A stretch of 64,000 nucleotides of DNA, from the NCBI RefSeq assembly GCF_004167675.1, contig NZ_SEZQ01000001.1; one strand, 5' to 3'. Both the position numbers and the translations under genes were made by a program. Within the stretch, counting starts at the first letter, position 1. The number at the start of each line of letters is the position of its first letter. The notes below the pieces were generated by a model that ran no database searches, had not been told where the DNA came from, and worked only from the letters and a program-made list of their open reading frames with translations. This document shows positions 24,639 through 33,763 of this stretch, piece by piece. This stretch comes from Aliivibrio finisterrensis_A. Its GTDB lineage: Bacteria; Pseudomonadota; Gammaproteobacteria; Enterobacterales; Vibrionaceae.

Positions 24639-25253
24639 TTATCTTGCAACCCACTCAGCTTCAATCAGTGTTTTTCCATCGAGTTTTAAGCGACTAAGAA
24701 AAATATCACCCATGTGAATTTCACCAACGCCTTGAGGTGTACCAGTCATGATGACATCACCCTCATACAATTGAGTATAGGATTTTAAATCAGCAAGGAT
24801 AGTTTCTGGAGAGTAAATCATTTGGCTAACTTGACCACATTGGACTCTCATACTGTTAATGAATAACTCAATTTGAAGTTGATTAATGTCGATACCATCA
24901 AGAGGGATGAAACGGCTAAATACCGCTGAACCATCAAAGGCTTTTGCTCGCTCCCAAGGAAGTCCTTTGCTTTTTAGCTCAGATTGTAAATCTCGTTTGG
25001 TTAAATCAAAACCTATTGCAACGGCAGATAGCTGCTCTTTTTCAATCAAAAAACAGATCTCTACTTCATAATGTAAACGCTCTTGATGGAAAGAAGATAG
25101 GGTTGAAGTGATGCATGAATTTGGTTTATTAAACACCACCATTTGCTCAGGGATCGTATTATTTAACTCATTAATATGGGCAACGTAATTACGGCCAATA
25201 CATAATAATTTAGATGGAGTAATTAATTTTTCTCCAAAACGAACCGAATTCAT
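24639..25253 (-). CDS. Fumarylacetoacetate hydrolase-family protein
   Basis: The 204 residues make a single FAH domain: KLLCIGRNYVAHI near 14-26, the metal ligands in HYEVEICFLIEKE near 61-73, and VIMTGTPQGVG near 167. Small family members include acylpyruvate hydrolases and oxaloacetate tautomerase/decarboxylase; which applies here cannot be decided. A strong AAGGATAGG site precedes the ATG. The gene is monocistronic and divergent from the AraC-type regulator at 25457. Confidence 0.83.
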   Translation of the reverse strand: MNSVRFGEKLITPSKLLCIGRNYVAHINELNNTIPEQMVVFNKPNSCITSTLSSFHQERLHYEVEICFLIEKEQLSAVAIGFDLTKRDLQSELKSKGLPWERAKAFDGSAVFSRFIPLDGIDINQLQIELFINSMRVQCGQVSQMIYSPETILADLKSYTQLYEGDVIMTGTPQGVGEIHMGDIFLSRLKLDGKTLIEAEWVAR

Positions 25254-25456
25254 TTTCCTATCCTTGGTTTTTAAATATGCAATGCAGAGTGTACCTGAAC
25301 TCCTCTTTTTTCAATCGTACTCTGTTGAGTTTTTAGTCAAAAATCAGATCTCTAGCTCAACTACGAACAGGATCATATAGATAATTATGGTGATCTGTTG
25401 TGCTGTTAATGAGATAAGTCAGTTAGAATGGTTATTTCTTTCTCTTTACGGTATTA

Positions 25457-26290
25457 ATGATGATCAATTGGATTCACCCCCCTAAAAATTCGGATGTGGC
25501 TAAACTGATCGATTGTTATTGGTTTTTAGAAAGACCTGAAGAGACAGACAGTAACCCATTTCCCAAATTAAACCCTGAGCCTGCAGGGCATTTGATCATT
25601 TCGGCTTCAGAGCAGCCCTATCATTATGATATTGCATCTGATCGATTAAAGGGAAAAGGCTCACATTGGCTATACCCATACAGCAAGACATTACAGATGG
25701 ATCACTCGCATGGCTTTGCGATCATCGGGGTTAAATTTCATGTTGGTGCGTTGTACTTATTAAACCAAGAACCACAACAATCAGTAGCAGATACTATTGT
25801 TTCAGCAGATTTGAATCTGTTATTTGGAACTGAAGAGATAAATGAAATAGATCTGATTGAGCTAGCCAAACAAGATCCTCAGAAGCTTTGTACTAAGTTA
25901 GATGAGATATTGTTACCGTGGTTATCTAAAGCAGAAGAAGATAAACATTATCAACTGACAGCAAAAGCGCTACCTCTATTAGCGAAAACGCCCATTGCTC
26001 AATTAGGGGAGTTATTGCATTGCTCACAAAGAACGTTAGAGCGAAGTTTTGTACGAGTTACTGGGTTTACTTTAAAACAATGCCAGTCAATGAATCGATT
26101 GGAAGCGTTAATTACGTATCTGTATCAGCGAGAAGAAACCGATATTGATTGGTTAACAGTTGCGTATGAATTTGGTTTTAGTGATCAGCCACATTTGATC
26201 CGTTATTTAAAAAGTACTTTGGGAGTTACGCCAGGGGAGTACGCAAAGCAACGAGATCTTACGATTGATATTTATGGTGGAATTGAATAA
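25457..26290 (+). CDS. AraC-family transcriptional regulator
   Basis: The 277-residue protein has an N-terminal sensor-like domain (PAGHLIISASEQPYHY; DUF6597-like) and a C-terminal AraC DNA-binding domain from about 180. The two helix-turn-helix units are visible as IAQLGELLHCSQRTLERSFVR and WLTVAYEFGFSDQPHLIRYLK, each given only in part here. The ligand is unknown. The divergent FAH-family gene at 25253 is a possible target because only about 200 bases separate them. Confidence 0.83.
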   Translation: MMINWIHPPKNSDVAKLIDCYWFLERPEETDSNPFPKLNPEPAGHLIISASEQPYHYDIASDRLKGKGSHWLYPYSKTLQMDHSHGFAIIGVKFHVGALYLLNQEPQQSVADTIVSADLNLLFGTEEINEIDLIELAKQDPQKLCTKLDEILLPWLSKAEEDKHYQLTAKALPLLAKTPIAQLGELLHCSQRTLERSFVRVTGFTLKQCQSMNRLEALITYLYQREETDIDWLTVAYEFGFSDQPHLIRYLKSTLGVTPGEYAKQRDLTIDIYGGIE

Positions 26291-26369
26291 GCACTTATGA
26301 TGAATATGAAGCTAATGACTCAAAGAATAAGTCACTAGCTTTAGTATCTAAGTTGATCTGTTGCTGAGT

Positions 26370-27179
26370 TTAAAAATCAAACTGAACAATACGATGTGAA
26401 GAAGTAAGACCGGCACGAGTAATGGCTTTTTGTGAGGCAATATTCGTTTTCTCAGTTGAACACATGGCGGTTAAGCCTTTGCTGTTTGCTAAAGCTATCA
26501 AGTAAGTTAACACTTGAGTTGCGATACCTTTTCCACGTTCTGACTCAGCAACGATCATTCCTAAATCCGCATATTTAGTCTGGTGTTCATCAAATAATCG
26601 ACATTCGCCAGCAGCGGTTAATTTATTATCTTGCCAGTAACCAAATAATTCTTGGCGATTAATCAAATTTGCATAATATCCTGTAACCCACTCTTCGGGT
26701 GCGCCTATGTTTGCTTTTGCAAATTCAACAAACTCGGCTAGCTGTTCAACCGTTGCTGCTGCCATTGGTAAGTCAGTCTTTTTCTTTACGGCTTTTTCGA
26801 TTTGTTGATACATCAGCGTATTTACTTGGTTTTTCGCCGCATGATCAAGACATAATGATAAATAATGCGTTTCTGCAGTACTAGAAAATGCGCCAATCAC
26901 AGCACCAATAAGCTCGTTTTCTTTATTGATAATAGAAGTGAAAATATCATCAGCAAGAACCTGATTTGGTTGGTTTACGTAAAACTGAAGTAGGTAACCA
27001 TCGCTATTTATGCAACAAAATCCAATCAACTCCGCATCTTTATAAAAACCAAAATGGTCTGCCATCGGTGCAAATCCGCATAACCACATGCCATCTAATG
27101 GCGCTGTAGCTTGTTTAATATACTCTTTTTTTAGTGTGCTTAATTCTTCTAGTTGTTCAATTTTTACTATATTAATCAT
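26370..27179 (-). CDS. GNAT-type acetyltransferase, two-domain
   Basis: The 269 residues comprise an N-terminal GNAT-like half and a C-terminal canonical GNAT domain. The acetyl-CoA loop lies in ESERGKGIATQVLTYL near residue 220, with ASQKAITRAGL near 255 typical of the last helix. The frame is open to an ATG at 27215, but ATG 27179 gives a more natural start (MINIVKIEQLEEL). The acceptor substrate is unknown. The gene stands alone. Confidence 0.75.
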   Translation of the reverse strand: MINIVKIEQLEELSTLKKEYIKQATAPLDGMWLCGFAPMADHFGFYKDAELIGFCCINSDGYLLQFYVNQPNQVLADDIFTSIINKENELIGAVIGAFSSTAETHYLSLCLDHAAKNQVNTLMYQQIEKAVKKKTDLPMAAATVEQLAEFVEFAKANIGAPEEWVTGYYANLINRQELFGYWQDNKLTAAGECRLFDEHQTKYADLGMIVAESERGKGIATQVLTYLIALANSKGLTAMCSTEKTNIASQKAITRAGLTSSHRIVQFDF

Positions 27180-27312
27180 TTTTTTGCCTGTAAATCGGTA
27201 GGTGAGACAGCACATGAGGCTATCGTTACCTGTTTTATGTTGAATTATTTCTTACTAGGGATTGTAGGCAAAAGTAAAAAAGGAAGATTGAATAAAAGCG
27301 ACAATTTGATCA

Positions 27313-27368
27313 AAAAAACCGCACCACCTAAAATTCTCACAAAATAGGGTAGTGCGGTTTTAATTTTT
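27313..27368. terminator. Terminator between the GNAT gene and purA paralogue
   Basis: AAAACCGCAC pairs with GTGCGGTTTT around a longer loop with additional ACC/GGT pairing. T residues follow on the plus strand and A-rich sequence precedes it. For the minus-strand purA copy it supplies a T-rich tail. Confidence 0.7.
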
Positions 27369-27416
27369 GATTCTACACATCAGCCATTGAGGTGGATGTA
27401 TATAATGATATTCAGA

Positions 27417-28673
27417 TTAACGAATGATCATTTGCTCACGCTCAGGACCAACAGAAACCATACTTACAGGCACGCCCATCAGTTCTTCAATACGTAATAC
27501 ATACGCTTGAGCCGCTTTTGGTAGACTTTCAAAAGTACGACAACCTGTAATATCTTCTTGCCATGCTTCCATATTTTCGTAAACAGGGCTTAGTGCTGAA
27601 GTTTGAGGCCAGATTGGGTTCTCAGTGTGTTCGCCAGCATAAGATGTACAAATTTTAAGATCCGCCATGCCACTTAAGCAGTCAATTTTTGTTAGTGCGA
27701 TTTCAGTTGCTGCTTGTAATTCAACACCGTTGCGCGTTGCTACTGCATCGAAATAACCCATGTCACGTGGGCGGCCTGTTACTGCTCCATACTCGTTAGC
27801 TGCTTCACGGAAGTTATCTTGCTCTTCCATTGCAGTAACTAACGTACCTGTACCAACAGATGAGCTGAATGATTTCGCTACAGCGATAATACGCTCAGGG
27901 CGTAATGCAGGTAAGCCACTGCCGATACCCGCATAAGCCGCTGTAACATTTGAAGACGTAGTCCATGGATATTCACCGTAAACTAAATCACGACCTGCAC
28001 CTAATTGTGCTTCAAACAATAAGTTGGCGTCGTTTTTCTGCATGACTTTTAGTGGTTCAGTCACATTACAAATAAACTCACGCCAAGGAGCGGTCACTTC
28101 TAATAGCCATTCTGTCATTTCTTCAGCGGTTTGGCTGAAGTCACAAGTCGGGTAAAGTGCTTTCAGTTGTGGCATTTTCCAATCAAGCATGAATTTAATA
28201 CGCTCAAGAAGCACATCAGGTTGTTTTAGCCAACCAACAAGAATGCCTTTTTTCATTACACGGTCACCATACGCAGGAGCAATACCTTGACGAGTTGAAC
28301 CGTAAGCACCATCACCTAAACGTAATTCTTCTAATGTATCTTCAAGTGCATGGATTGGAAGGCAAAGTGTTGCACGATCAGAAATGTGCATTTTAACTTC
28401 GATGCCTGCGGCTTTTACTTCAGCAATTTCTTCACTTAATGCCGCAGGGCTAATTACCATGCCAGGGCCAAGAACCGCTGTACAGTCTGGGTTAAAAATA
28501 CCGCTTGGAAGTTGATGTAGCTTAAAGGTACCGAAGTCATTTACCACAGTATGACCGGCGTTATTACCGCCCTGAAAGCGAATACTTGCAGACGCATCCG
28601 CAGCAAGAAAATCAACGATACGGCCTTTACCTTCATCGCCCCAATTAGCACCAACAACAACAATAGACGGCAT
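27417..28673 (-). CDS. purA2: Adenylosuccinate synthetase, second-copy type
   Basis: The enzyme makes adenylosuccinate from IMP, aspartate and GTP. GDEGKG with Asp13 and GNNAGHTV with His41 sit exactly at the E. coli catalytic positions. At 418 residues it is shorter than the roughly 432 of housekeeping PurA. It differs in normally invariant loops, for example GSTRQGIAPAYGDR where the canonical form has a GTTGRGIGPAYEDK-like loop, and GWLKQPDVLLERI. Vibrionaceae normally carry the housekeeping purA elsewhere, so I take this as an additional, divergent paralogue. Having Asp13 argues against the PurZ diaminopurine enzyme. GGAG precedes the ATG; a LysR gene is divergent. Confidence 0.87.
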   Translation of the reverse strand: MPSIVVVGANWGDEGKGRIVDFLAADASASIRFQGGNNAGHTVVNDFGTFKLHQLPSGIFNPDCTAVLGPGMVISPAALSEEIAEVKAAGIEVKMHISDRATLCLPIHALEDTLEELRLGDGAYGSTRQGIAPAYGDRVMKKGILVGWLKQPDVLLERIKFMLDWKMPQLKALYPTCDFSQTAEEMTEWLLEVTAPWREFICNVTEPLKVMQKNDANLLFEAQLGAGRDLVYGEYPWTTSSNVTAAYAGIGSGLPALRPERIIAVAKSFSSSVGTGTLVTAMEEQDNFREAANEYGAVTGRPRDMGYFDAVATRNGVELQAATEIALTKIDCLSGMADLKICTSYAGEHTENPIWPQTSALSPVYENMEAWQEDITGCRTFESLPKAAQAYVLRIEELMGVPVSMVSVGPEREQMIIR

Positions 28674-28808
28674 AACACAAACTCCTAAATGATTAAGAGG
28701 CTATGTTAAGTGTAGATTTGCAATATGAGAAATTAATTATAATTATCGACTTGATAAGAAATCCATATATCATGTTGAGTGAAATGTATTCAAAAAGAGA
28801 GTATAGGC

Positions 28809-29726
28809 ATGCTTGATCTTAACTGGCTTAAAACATTTGTCACGTTAGCAGAGTTAAAACACTTTGGAAAAACGGCGGCAGCCCTTCATATGACGCAACC
28901 CAATGTCAGCTTACATATTAAACAGTTAGAAAGTTCGACTCGAGTAAAGTTGATTGAGAGAAATCCTTTTCATTTAACTGAAGCAGGGACTCGTTTATTA
29001 CAAACCAGTCAAGATACATTAATGGCATTACAAGTGTGCCAAGCTGATTTGAATGCGATTAATGATTTGAGCCGTGGGACATTAACCATTGCGGCCAGTG
29101 ATATTATTTCGCGTTTATTATTGATTGGGCCATTCCAATTATTTAAGCAAGAGTTCCCAGGCATCGATTTTTCTCTGCTTAATACCACTTCTTCACAAGC
29201 GTCTGAATTAGTGAAAAGTGCAGAGGCCGATTTAGGGTTTGTTATTGCACAGAAAGAAAGTCAGCCCCTGCATTTTACTGAATTACAACAAATCAAATGG
29301 TGTGCATTAGGTAATCACCTAGCAGAGTGGCAGCAAGCGAATCTTGATCCTACAATTACCTTAGATGATGAACCGACACTGATTTTGTTAGGCCATGATA
29401 CTCGAACTCGTGATTTACTTGATTTGGCTTTACCGTCTTTGAATTTGCCCAAATATCGAATAATGGAAGTAGGAAGCGTAGATGCTCAGATTGATTGGGC
29501 TGAGGCAGGTTTTGGTGTGGCAATTGTGCCTGAATTTTCGATTCATCCAAAGCGTAACCTTAAAGCGACGGTAACGCCATTACCTAAGTTTCCAACGACT
29601 AGTTTAGGTTATATTGTTAGGCAAAATCAGGTGTTGTCTAAAGCGATTAAACAGCTATTAAAATGGGTAGACGAAGAGATAATTCGCTCGCAAAATAGCC
29701 AACTTAACAGCATGCATACTTTATAA
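28809..29726 (+). CDS. LysR-family transcriptional regulator (HdfR-like)
   Basis: The 305 residues begin with a winged HTH (LDLNWLKTFVTLAELKHF, then AAALHMTQPNVSLHIKQLE), and a periplasmic-binding-like effector domain follows. I placed the start at ATG 28809 because the family begins a few residues before the LNWLKTF segment; the frame is open ten codons further. The DNA-binding part resembles HdfR. It is divergent from purA2 with about 135 bases between them, so purA2 is the obvious candidate target. Confidence 0.85.
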   Translation: MLDLNWLKTFVTLAELKHFGKTAAALHMTQPNVSLHIKQLESSTRVKLIERNPFHLTEAGTRLLQTSQDTLMALQVCQADLNAINDLSRGTLTIAASDIISRLLLIGPFQLFKQEFPGIDFSLLNTTSSQASELVKSAEADLGFVIAQKESQPLHFTELQQIKWCALGNHLAEWQQANLDPTITLDDEPTLILLGHDTRTRDLLDLALPSLNLPKYRIMEVGSVDAQIDWAEAGFGVAIVPEFSIHPKRNLKATVTPLPKFPTTSLGYIVRQNQVLSKAIKQLLKWVDEEIIRSQNSQLNSMHTL

Positions 29727-29872
29727 ATGACATTGACATTCATTATCAAAGGGTCTAGAAATGTAAATAAATATTACTGAGTAACTAATTGACATTGTTA
29801 TTAATTACTCATTAATTAAGGCCGAATTTTTTAAATTCGACAGTTTATATTCTTAATTGTTTATTCAATTCA
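29727..29872. promoter_or_regulatory. Upstream region of glutamate decarboxylase with a small inverted repeat
   Basis: The stretch holds an inverted repeat, CGAATTT-ttt-AAATTCG (29823-29839), about 35 bases before the gadB ATG region. No T run follows, so it is more likely an operator or leader hairpin than a terminator. I see no recognised regulator motif. Confidence 0.3.
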
Positions 29873-31282
29873 ATGGAGCTAAAACGTATGCCTCTTCATT
29901 CTAAAGATACAGTCAGAGATGATCTCCTTGACGATGTTTATTCGTCAGCTGACCTTTCGTTATCTATGCCAAAATATAAAATGCCTGAACAAGAACATGA
30001 CCCTCGTCATGCCTACCAAGTCATTCATGATGAACTCATGATGGATGGTAATTCTCGACAGAACTTAGCTACATTTTGTCAAACTTGGGTTGAAGATGAA
30101 GTCCATAAATTAATGGATGAGTGCATCGATAAGAATATGATCGATAAGGATGAATATCCTCAAACCGCTGAACTTGAAGCACGTTGCGTGCACATGTTAG
30201 CCGATTTGTGGAACTCACCAGATGCAGAAAACACACTCGGTTGCTCAACTACAGGGTCAAGTGAAGCGGCTATGTTGGGTGGTATGGCTCTAAAATGGGC
30301 TTGGCGAGAAAAAATGAAAAAGCTCGGCAAACCAACAGATAAACCCAATATGATCTGTGGCCCTGTTCAAGTATGCTGGCACAAATTTGCGCGTTACTGG
30401 GATATTGAATTACGTGAGATCCCAATGGAAGGTGATCGTTTACTCATGACTCCTGAAGAAGTGATTAAACGTTGTGATGAAAATACCATTGGTGTTGTTC
30501 CAACATTGGGTGTGACATTTACTTGTCAGTATGAACCTGTAAAAGCCGTGCATGAAGCACTAGATAAATTACAAGAAGAGACTGGATTAGACATCCCAAT
30601 GCACATTGATGCGGCGAGTGGTGGTTTCTTGGCTCCATTCTGCGATCCTGACTTAGAGTGGGATTTCCGCTTACCTAGAGTTAAATCGATTAATGCATCT
30701 GGTCATAAATTCGGTTTAAGCCCACTAGGTGTGGGTTGGGTTATTTGGCGTGATGCGTCTGCATTGCATGAAGATCTGATTTTCAATGTGAACTACTTAG
30801 GTGGCAATATGCCTACCTTTGCATTGAACTTCTCTCGCCCTGGTGGCCAAATTGTAGCGCAATACTACAACTTCCTACGTTTAGGCAAAGAAGGCTACCG
30901 TAAAATCCATCAAGCCTGTTACGACACGGCTGTTTATTTATCATCTGAGATTGAAAAACTGGGTATGTTTGAGATTATCTATGATGGTAAAGGTGGTATT
31001 CCTGCAATGAGTTGGGCGTTAAAAGAAGGCGTTAATCCTGGTTTTAATTTGTTTGATCTATCGGACCGAATTCGTTCTCGTGGCTGGCAAATTGCCGCTT
31101 ATGCCATGCCACCTAAACGTGAAGATTTAGTCATCATGCGTATTTTGGTTCGTCATGGATTCAGTCGAGATCAGGCTGATTTATTGGTTGCGGACTTAAA
31201 ACATTGTGTTGAGTTTTTTGCTAAGCATCCTATTTCTCATGGTAGTGATGAGTTGGAATCGTCAGGCTTTAATCACGGTTAA
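29873..31282 (+). CDS. gadB: Glutamate decarboxylase (PLP-dependent)
   Basis: GadB converts glutamate to GABA and consumes a proton. The 469 residues are close to E. coli GadA/B (466). Recognisable segments are DEYPQTAELE, the TGSSEAAMLGGMALKW phosphate-binding region near 125, the VPTLGVTFTCQYEP loop, and the PLP lysine in INASGHKFGLSPLG near 279. The last His lies in the HG tail that in E. coli controls pH response. The alternative ATG at 29888 (residue 6) is closer to the family start. The next gene encodes an amino-acid exchanger rather than GadC. Confidence 0.93.
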   Translation: MELKRMPLHSKDTVRDDLLDDVYSSADLSLSMPKYKMPEQEHDPRHAYQVIHDELMMDGNSRQNLATFCQTWVEDEVHKLMDECIDKNMIDKDEYPQTAELEARCVHMLADLWNSPDAENTLGCSTTGSSEAAMLGGMALKWAWREKMKKLGKPTDKPNMICGPVQVCWHKFARYWDIELREIPMEGDRLLMTPEEVIKRCDENTIGVVPTLGVTFTCQYEPVKAVHEALDKLQEETGLDIPMHIDAASGGFLAPFCDPDLEWDFRLPRVKSINASGHKFGLSPLGVGWVIWRDASALHEDLIFNVNYLGGNMPTFALNFSRPGGQIVAQYYNFLRLGKEGYRKIHQACYDTAVYLSSEIEKLGMFEIIYDGKGGIPAMSWALKEGVNPGFNLFDLSDRIRSRGWQIAAYAMPPKREDLVIMRILVRHGFSRDQADLLVADLKHCVEFFAKHPISHGSDELESSGFNHG

Positions 31283-31371
31283 TCCCTCTAGTGGTTAAAT
31301 AGAAACAGTGTTTTTAGATCCTCTATTGTTCTATAGAGGATCTTCCCTCCTTAAAAATATAGGAAATAATT

Positions 31372-33249
31372 ATGAATATCGGTCAAATAGGTCGTCCATT
31401 TACTTGGGTCCGTTCCAAAGGTTGGGTTCAATTATTTACTTTGCTGTGTGTTACCTTCTTTAGTCATTTGGCTTTGGCTGAATCATTAGAAAGTCAGGCT
31501 GCTCAAGATGCATCTGGCGTCTTTGGTTTTCTCTTTTCTTATATTGCTCACAATCCGTTTGTGTTTCTTTTCTTAAGTATTGCTATTGGCTATCCGTTAG
31601 GAAAAGTCACAATTAAAGGAATTAATTTAGGGTCAACCGCGGGTACCTTGGTTGTAGGTGTTGCTATCGCATTAACGGCTTTTTCTGTTTATGGCTTACA
31701 TATAAATGCACCGGGATTGGTATCTGATATCTTCTTAATGATGTTCATGTACGCTATTGGTATGAAAGTTGGGCCTCAATTTTTCTCAGGCTTAGCACGA
31801 GGAGGTTTAGATTTTGTCGTTATAGGCCTCATTGTAGTGTTTAGTAACTTTCTTATTGTTTTCTTTGGTTCGAAATTATTAGATTTAGCACCTGGTTATG
31901 CGGCTGGGATTATTTCAGGCAGTTACACAGTAACCGCAGTCATGGGGGTTGCTCAATCTGCTATTGACTCTGGGGCGGTTAAAGCGCCTGCGGGGATGAC
32001 GCTTGATCAAATAAGTGCCAATATCGCAGCAGGTTATGCCATCAGCTATATTTTATCTAGCGTATTTATTATCTTACTTATTAAATATCTGCCTGCCATG
32101 TTTGGTGTCGATCCGGTTAAAGCCGGTAAAGATGCAGAGGCTGAGTTTGGTGCGGGTGGTGATACAGAAGCATTGCCAAGCACTAATGGTTTTTCAAATT
32201 TAGGCGTACTTCCTTTAGATATTCGAGCTTATCGTGTTGATCATCAAGAATTGGTCGGTCAGAGTGTAGATACGTTATTTCATCGTTATCCTCACGCTGC
32301 AATCCTTAAAGTAGTTCGTGGAGATGAGGTTATTGACTCTTCGGATAATCCACAGTTACAGCTTGGTGATATTATTGGTATTCGCGGTGATTACCATGTT
32401 TTAATCGAGGGTGGGGAATCTACGGTTGGTGTTGAAGTTGATGAACCAAGAGCGCGTAATGTTGATATAGAAGTGGCTGATATTCACTTAGGTAAATCGG
32501 CTTACACAGGTAAAACAATTGAAGACATTAGCAAAGAAGTTGGGTTTGGCATCTATATGAAAGCCTTATTTAGACAAGGGCACCAACTTCCTATTTTGCC
32601 GCAAACCGTAGTTGAAGTTGGAGATGTGATCCGTGTTGCTGGCTCTGATTGGTGTGTTCAGCAAACCGCGAAGAAACTTAATAGTAATCCAATCGTTGAA
32701 AGTACACTGACTGAAACCTTCTACTTAGCACTTTCTTTATTGATTGGTTATGTATGTGGTCATTTGAGTGTCACTTTAGGCGGTATTCCATTTGCTTTAG
32801 GTACGTCTGCAGGTTGTATGTTGACGGGGATTGTCTTCTCATTCCTACGTACTCGTAACCCTGCATTTGGTGGCCCTATGAGTGAAGGGGCTCGTAGTTT
32901 CTTACAAGATATTGGTTTGAGTTTGTTTGTTGCGGTATTAGCTGCGACCGTTGGTCCTAAGATTCTAGCGTCGTTCCAAGGTATTGTGGTTATTAAAATT
33001 GCAGGTCTAGGTTTAGTTGCTGCGTTACTTCCACCGCTGCTTGCTTGGATTTATGGTTTCTATTTCCGTAAGATGAACCCTGCGATTCTCGCTGGTGCTT
33101 GTGCTGGTGGGCGTAATAGTACCCCTGCAATGAAAGGGGCTCAGGACGAATGTCAAAGTGATATGCCTGCGGTAGGCTACCCGGTTCCTTATGCTCTTAC
33201 TTCTATGATAGTGCTCGTTCTTGGTTATCTCACAATGGTCTTGTATTAA
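31372..33249 (+). CDS. AspT-family (AAEx) amino-acid exchanger with two RCK_C domains
   Basis: The 625-residue protein has two halves of membrane segments, with a soluble middle part holding two TrkA-C/RCK_C-like domains (about 278-345 and 362-440). The membrane halves carry the duplicated family signatures, such as GGARGGLDFV-like and GACAGGRNSTPAMKGA near 580. AspT of lactic acid bacteria exchanges aspartate for alanine. An N-terminal extension of about 45 residues, with a hydrophobic stretch ending in LALA, looks like a signal peptide. Immediate proximity to gadB suggests glutamate/GABA exchange, which is inference. Confidence 0.83.
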   Translation: MNIGQIGRPFTWVRSKGWVQLFTLLCVTFFSHLALAESLESQAAQDASGVFGFLFSYIAHNPFVFLFLSIAIGYPLGKVTIKGINLGSTAGTLVVGVAIALTAFSVYGLHINAPGLVSDIFLMMFMYAIGMKVGPQFFSGLARGGLDFVVIGLIVVFSNFLIVFFGSKLLDLAPGYAAGIISGSYTVTAVMGVAQSAIDSGAVKAPAGMTLDQISANIAAGYAISYILSSVFIILLIKYLPAMFGVDPVKAGKDAEAEFGAGGDTEALPSTNGFSNLGVLPLDIRAYRVDHQELVGQSVDTLFHRYPHAAILKVVRGDEVIDSSDNPQLQLGDIIGIRGDYHVLIEGGESTVGVEVDEPRARNVDIEVADIHLGKSAYTGKTIEDISKEVGFGIYMKALFRQGHQLPILPQTVVEVGDVIRVAGSDWCVQQTAKKLNSNPIVESTLTETFYLALSLLIGYVCGHLSVTLGGIPFALGTSAGCMLTGIVFSFLRTRNPAFGGPMSEGARSFLQDIGLSLFVAVLAATVGPKILASFQGIVVIKIAGLGLVAALLPPLLAWIYGFYFRKMNPAILAGACAGGRNSTPAMKGAQDECQSDMPAVGYPVPYALTSMIVLVLGYLTMVLY

Positions 33250-33308
33250 TATCAATTCCACTAATATGATCAGCTAATTAATTACATTGGTACAAGATTG
33301 TAATCTAT

Positions 33309-33345
33309 AAAAAAGCCATAGTGATGAAACATCATTATGGCTTTT
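33309..33345. terminator. Terminator after the AspT-type gene
   Basis: AAAAGCCATA-TGATG pairs with CATCA-TATGGCTTTT around a three-base loop. It can act on both convergent transcripts. Confidence 0.75.
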
Positions 33346-33547
33346 ATGTTCTTCTTTTCTTTCTCTTTTTTGGTCTTTTTTTCTCGAGTACATTAGTGAG
33401 TAGTTCCCTTTGTGGATCTGAGATCGGGAACCTATCCATCAATTGGTTTTGAGCATTTAAAAGCAACGTTTTTTCCCATGCTTTAAAGACATCGAACTCA
33501 AGTAAAATAGCATCATTTATTTTGATGAAAAGTTCATAGTCGTTCAT
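33344..33547 (-). CDS. Small basic-tailed protein of unknown function
   Basis: The frame gives 67 residues from ATG 33547, which follows an AGGAGA site; the frame is open 11 codons further without a better start. The first 50 residues are mixed (MNDYELFIKINDAILL, then FDVFKAWEKTLLL) and look helical. The last dozen residues are almost all Lys and Arg. I do not recognise the family. The good ribosome site supports expression. The small size and tail suggest nucleic-acid contact, which is a guess. Confidence 0.6.
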   Translation of the reverse strand: MNDYELFIKINDAILLEFDVFKAWEKTLLLNAQNQLMDRFPISDPQRELLTNVLEKKRPKKRKKRRT

Positions 33548-33763
33548 AACTCTCCTTAATTGTTGCAAGAACCATAACATAGATGGATTTTAAATATCGA
33601 GTTATCGAGTATTTTAACCAGCGAGGATGATCAGTTATTTACTACGATTGGTATTACAAAAGGAATGACGGCATTATTTATAGAAAGGCTATTTATTTCC
33701 CCTGATTTTATAGCAATATGCAATAATAGAAGAACATAATTACTCTATCGGAAATGGTCAAAT

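Noticed and set aside
27417..28673. PurZ (diaminopurine-type) identity for the second PurA
   Set aside because: The catalytic aspartate at position 13 is present, whereas PurZ typically lacks it.
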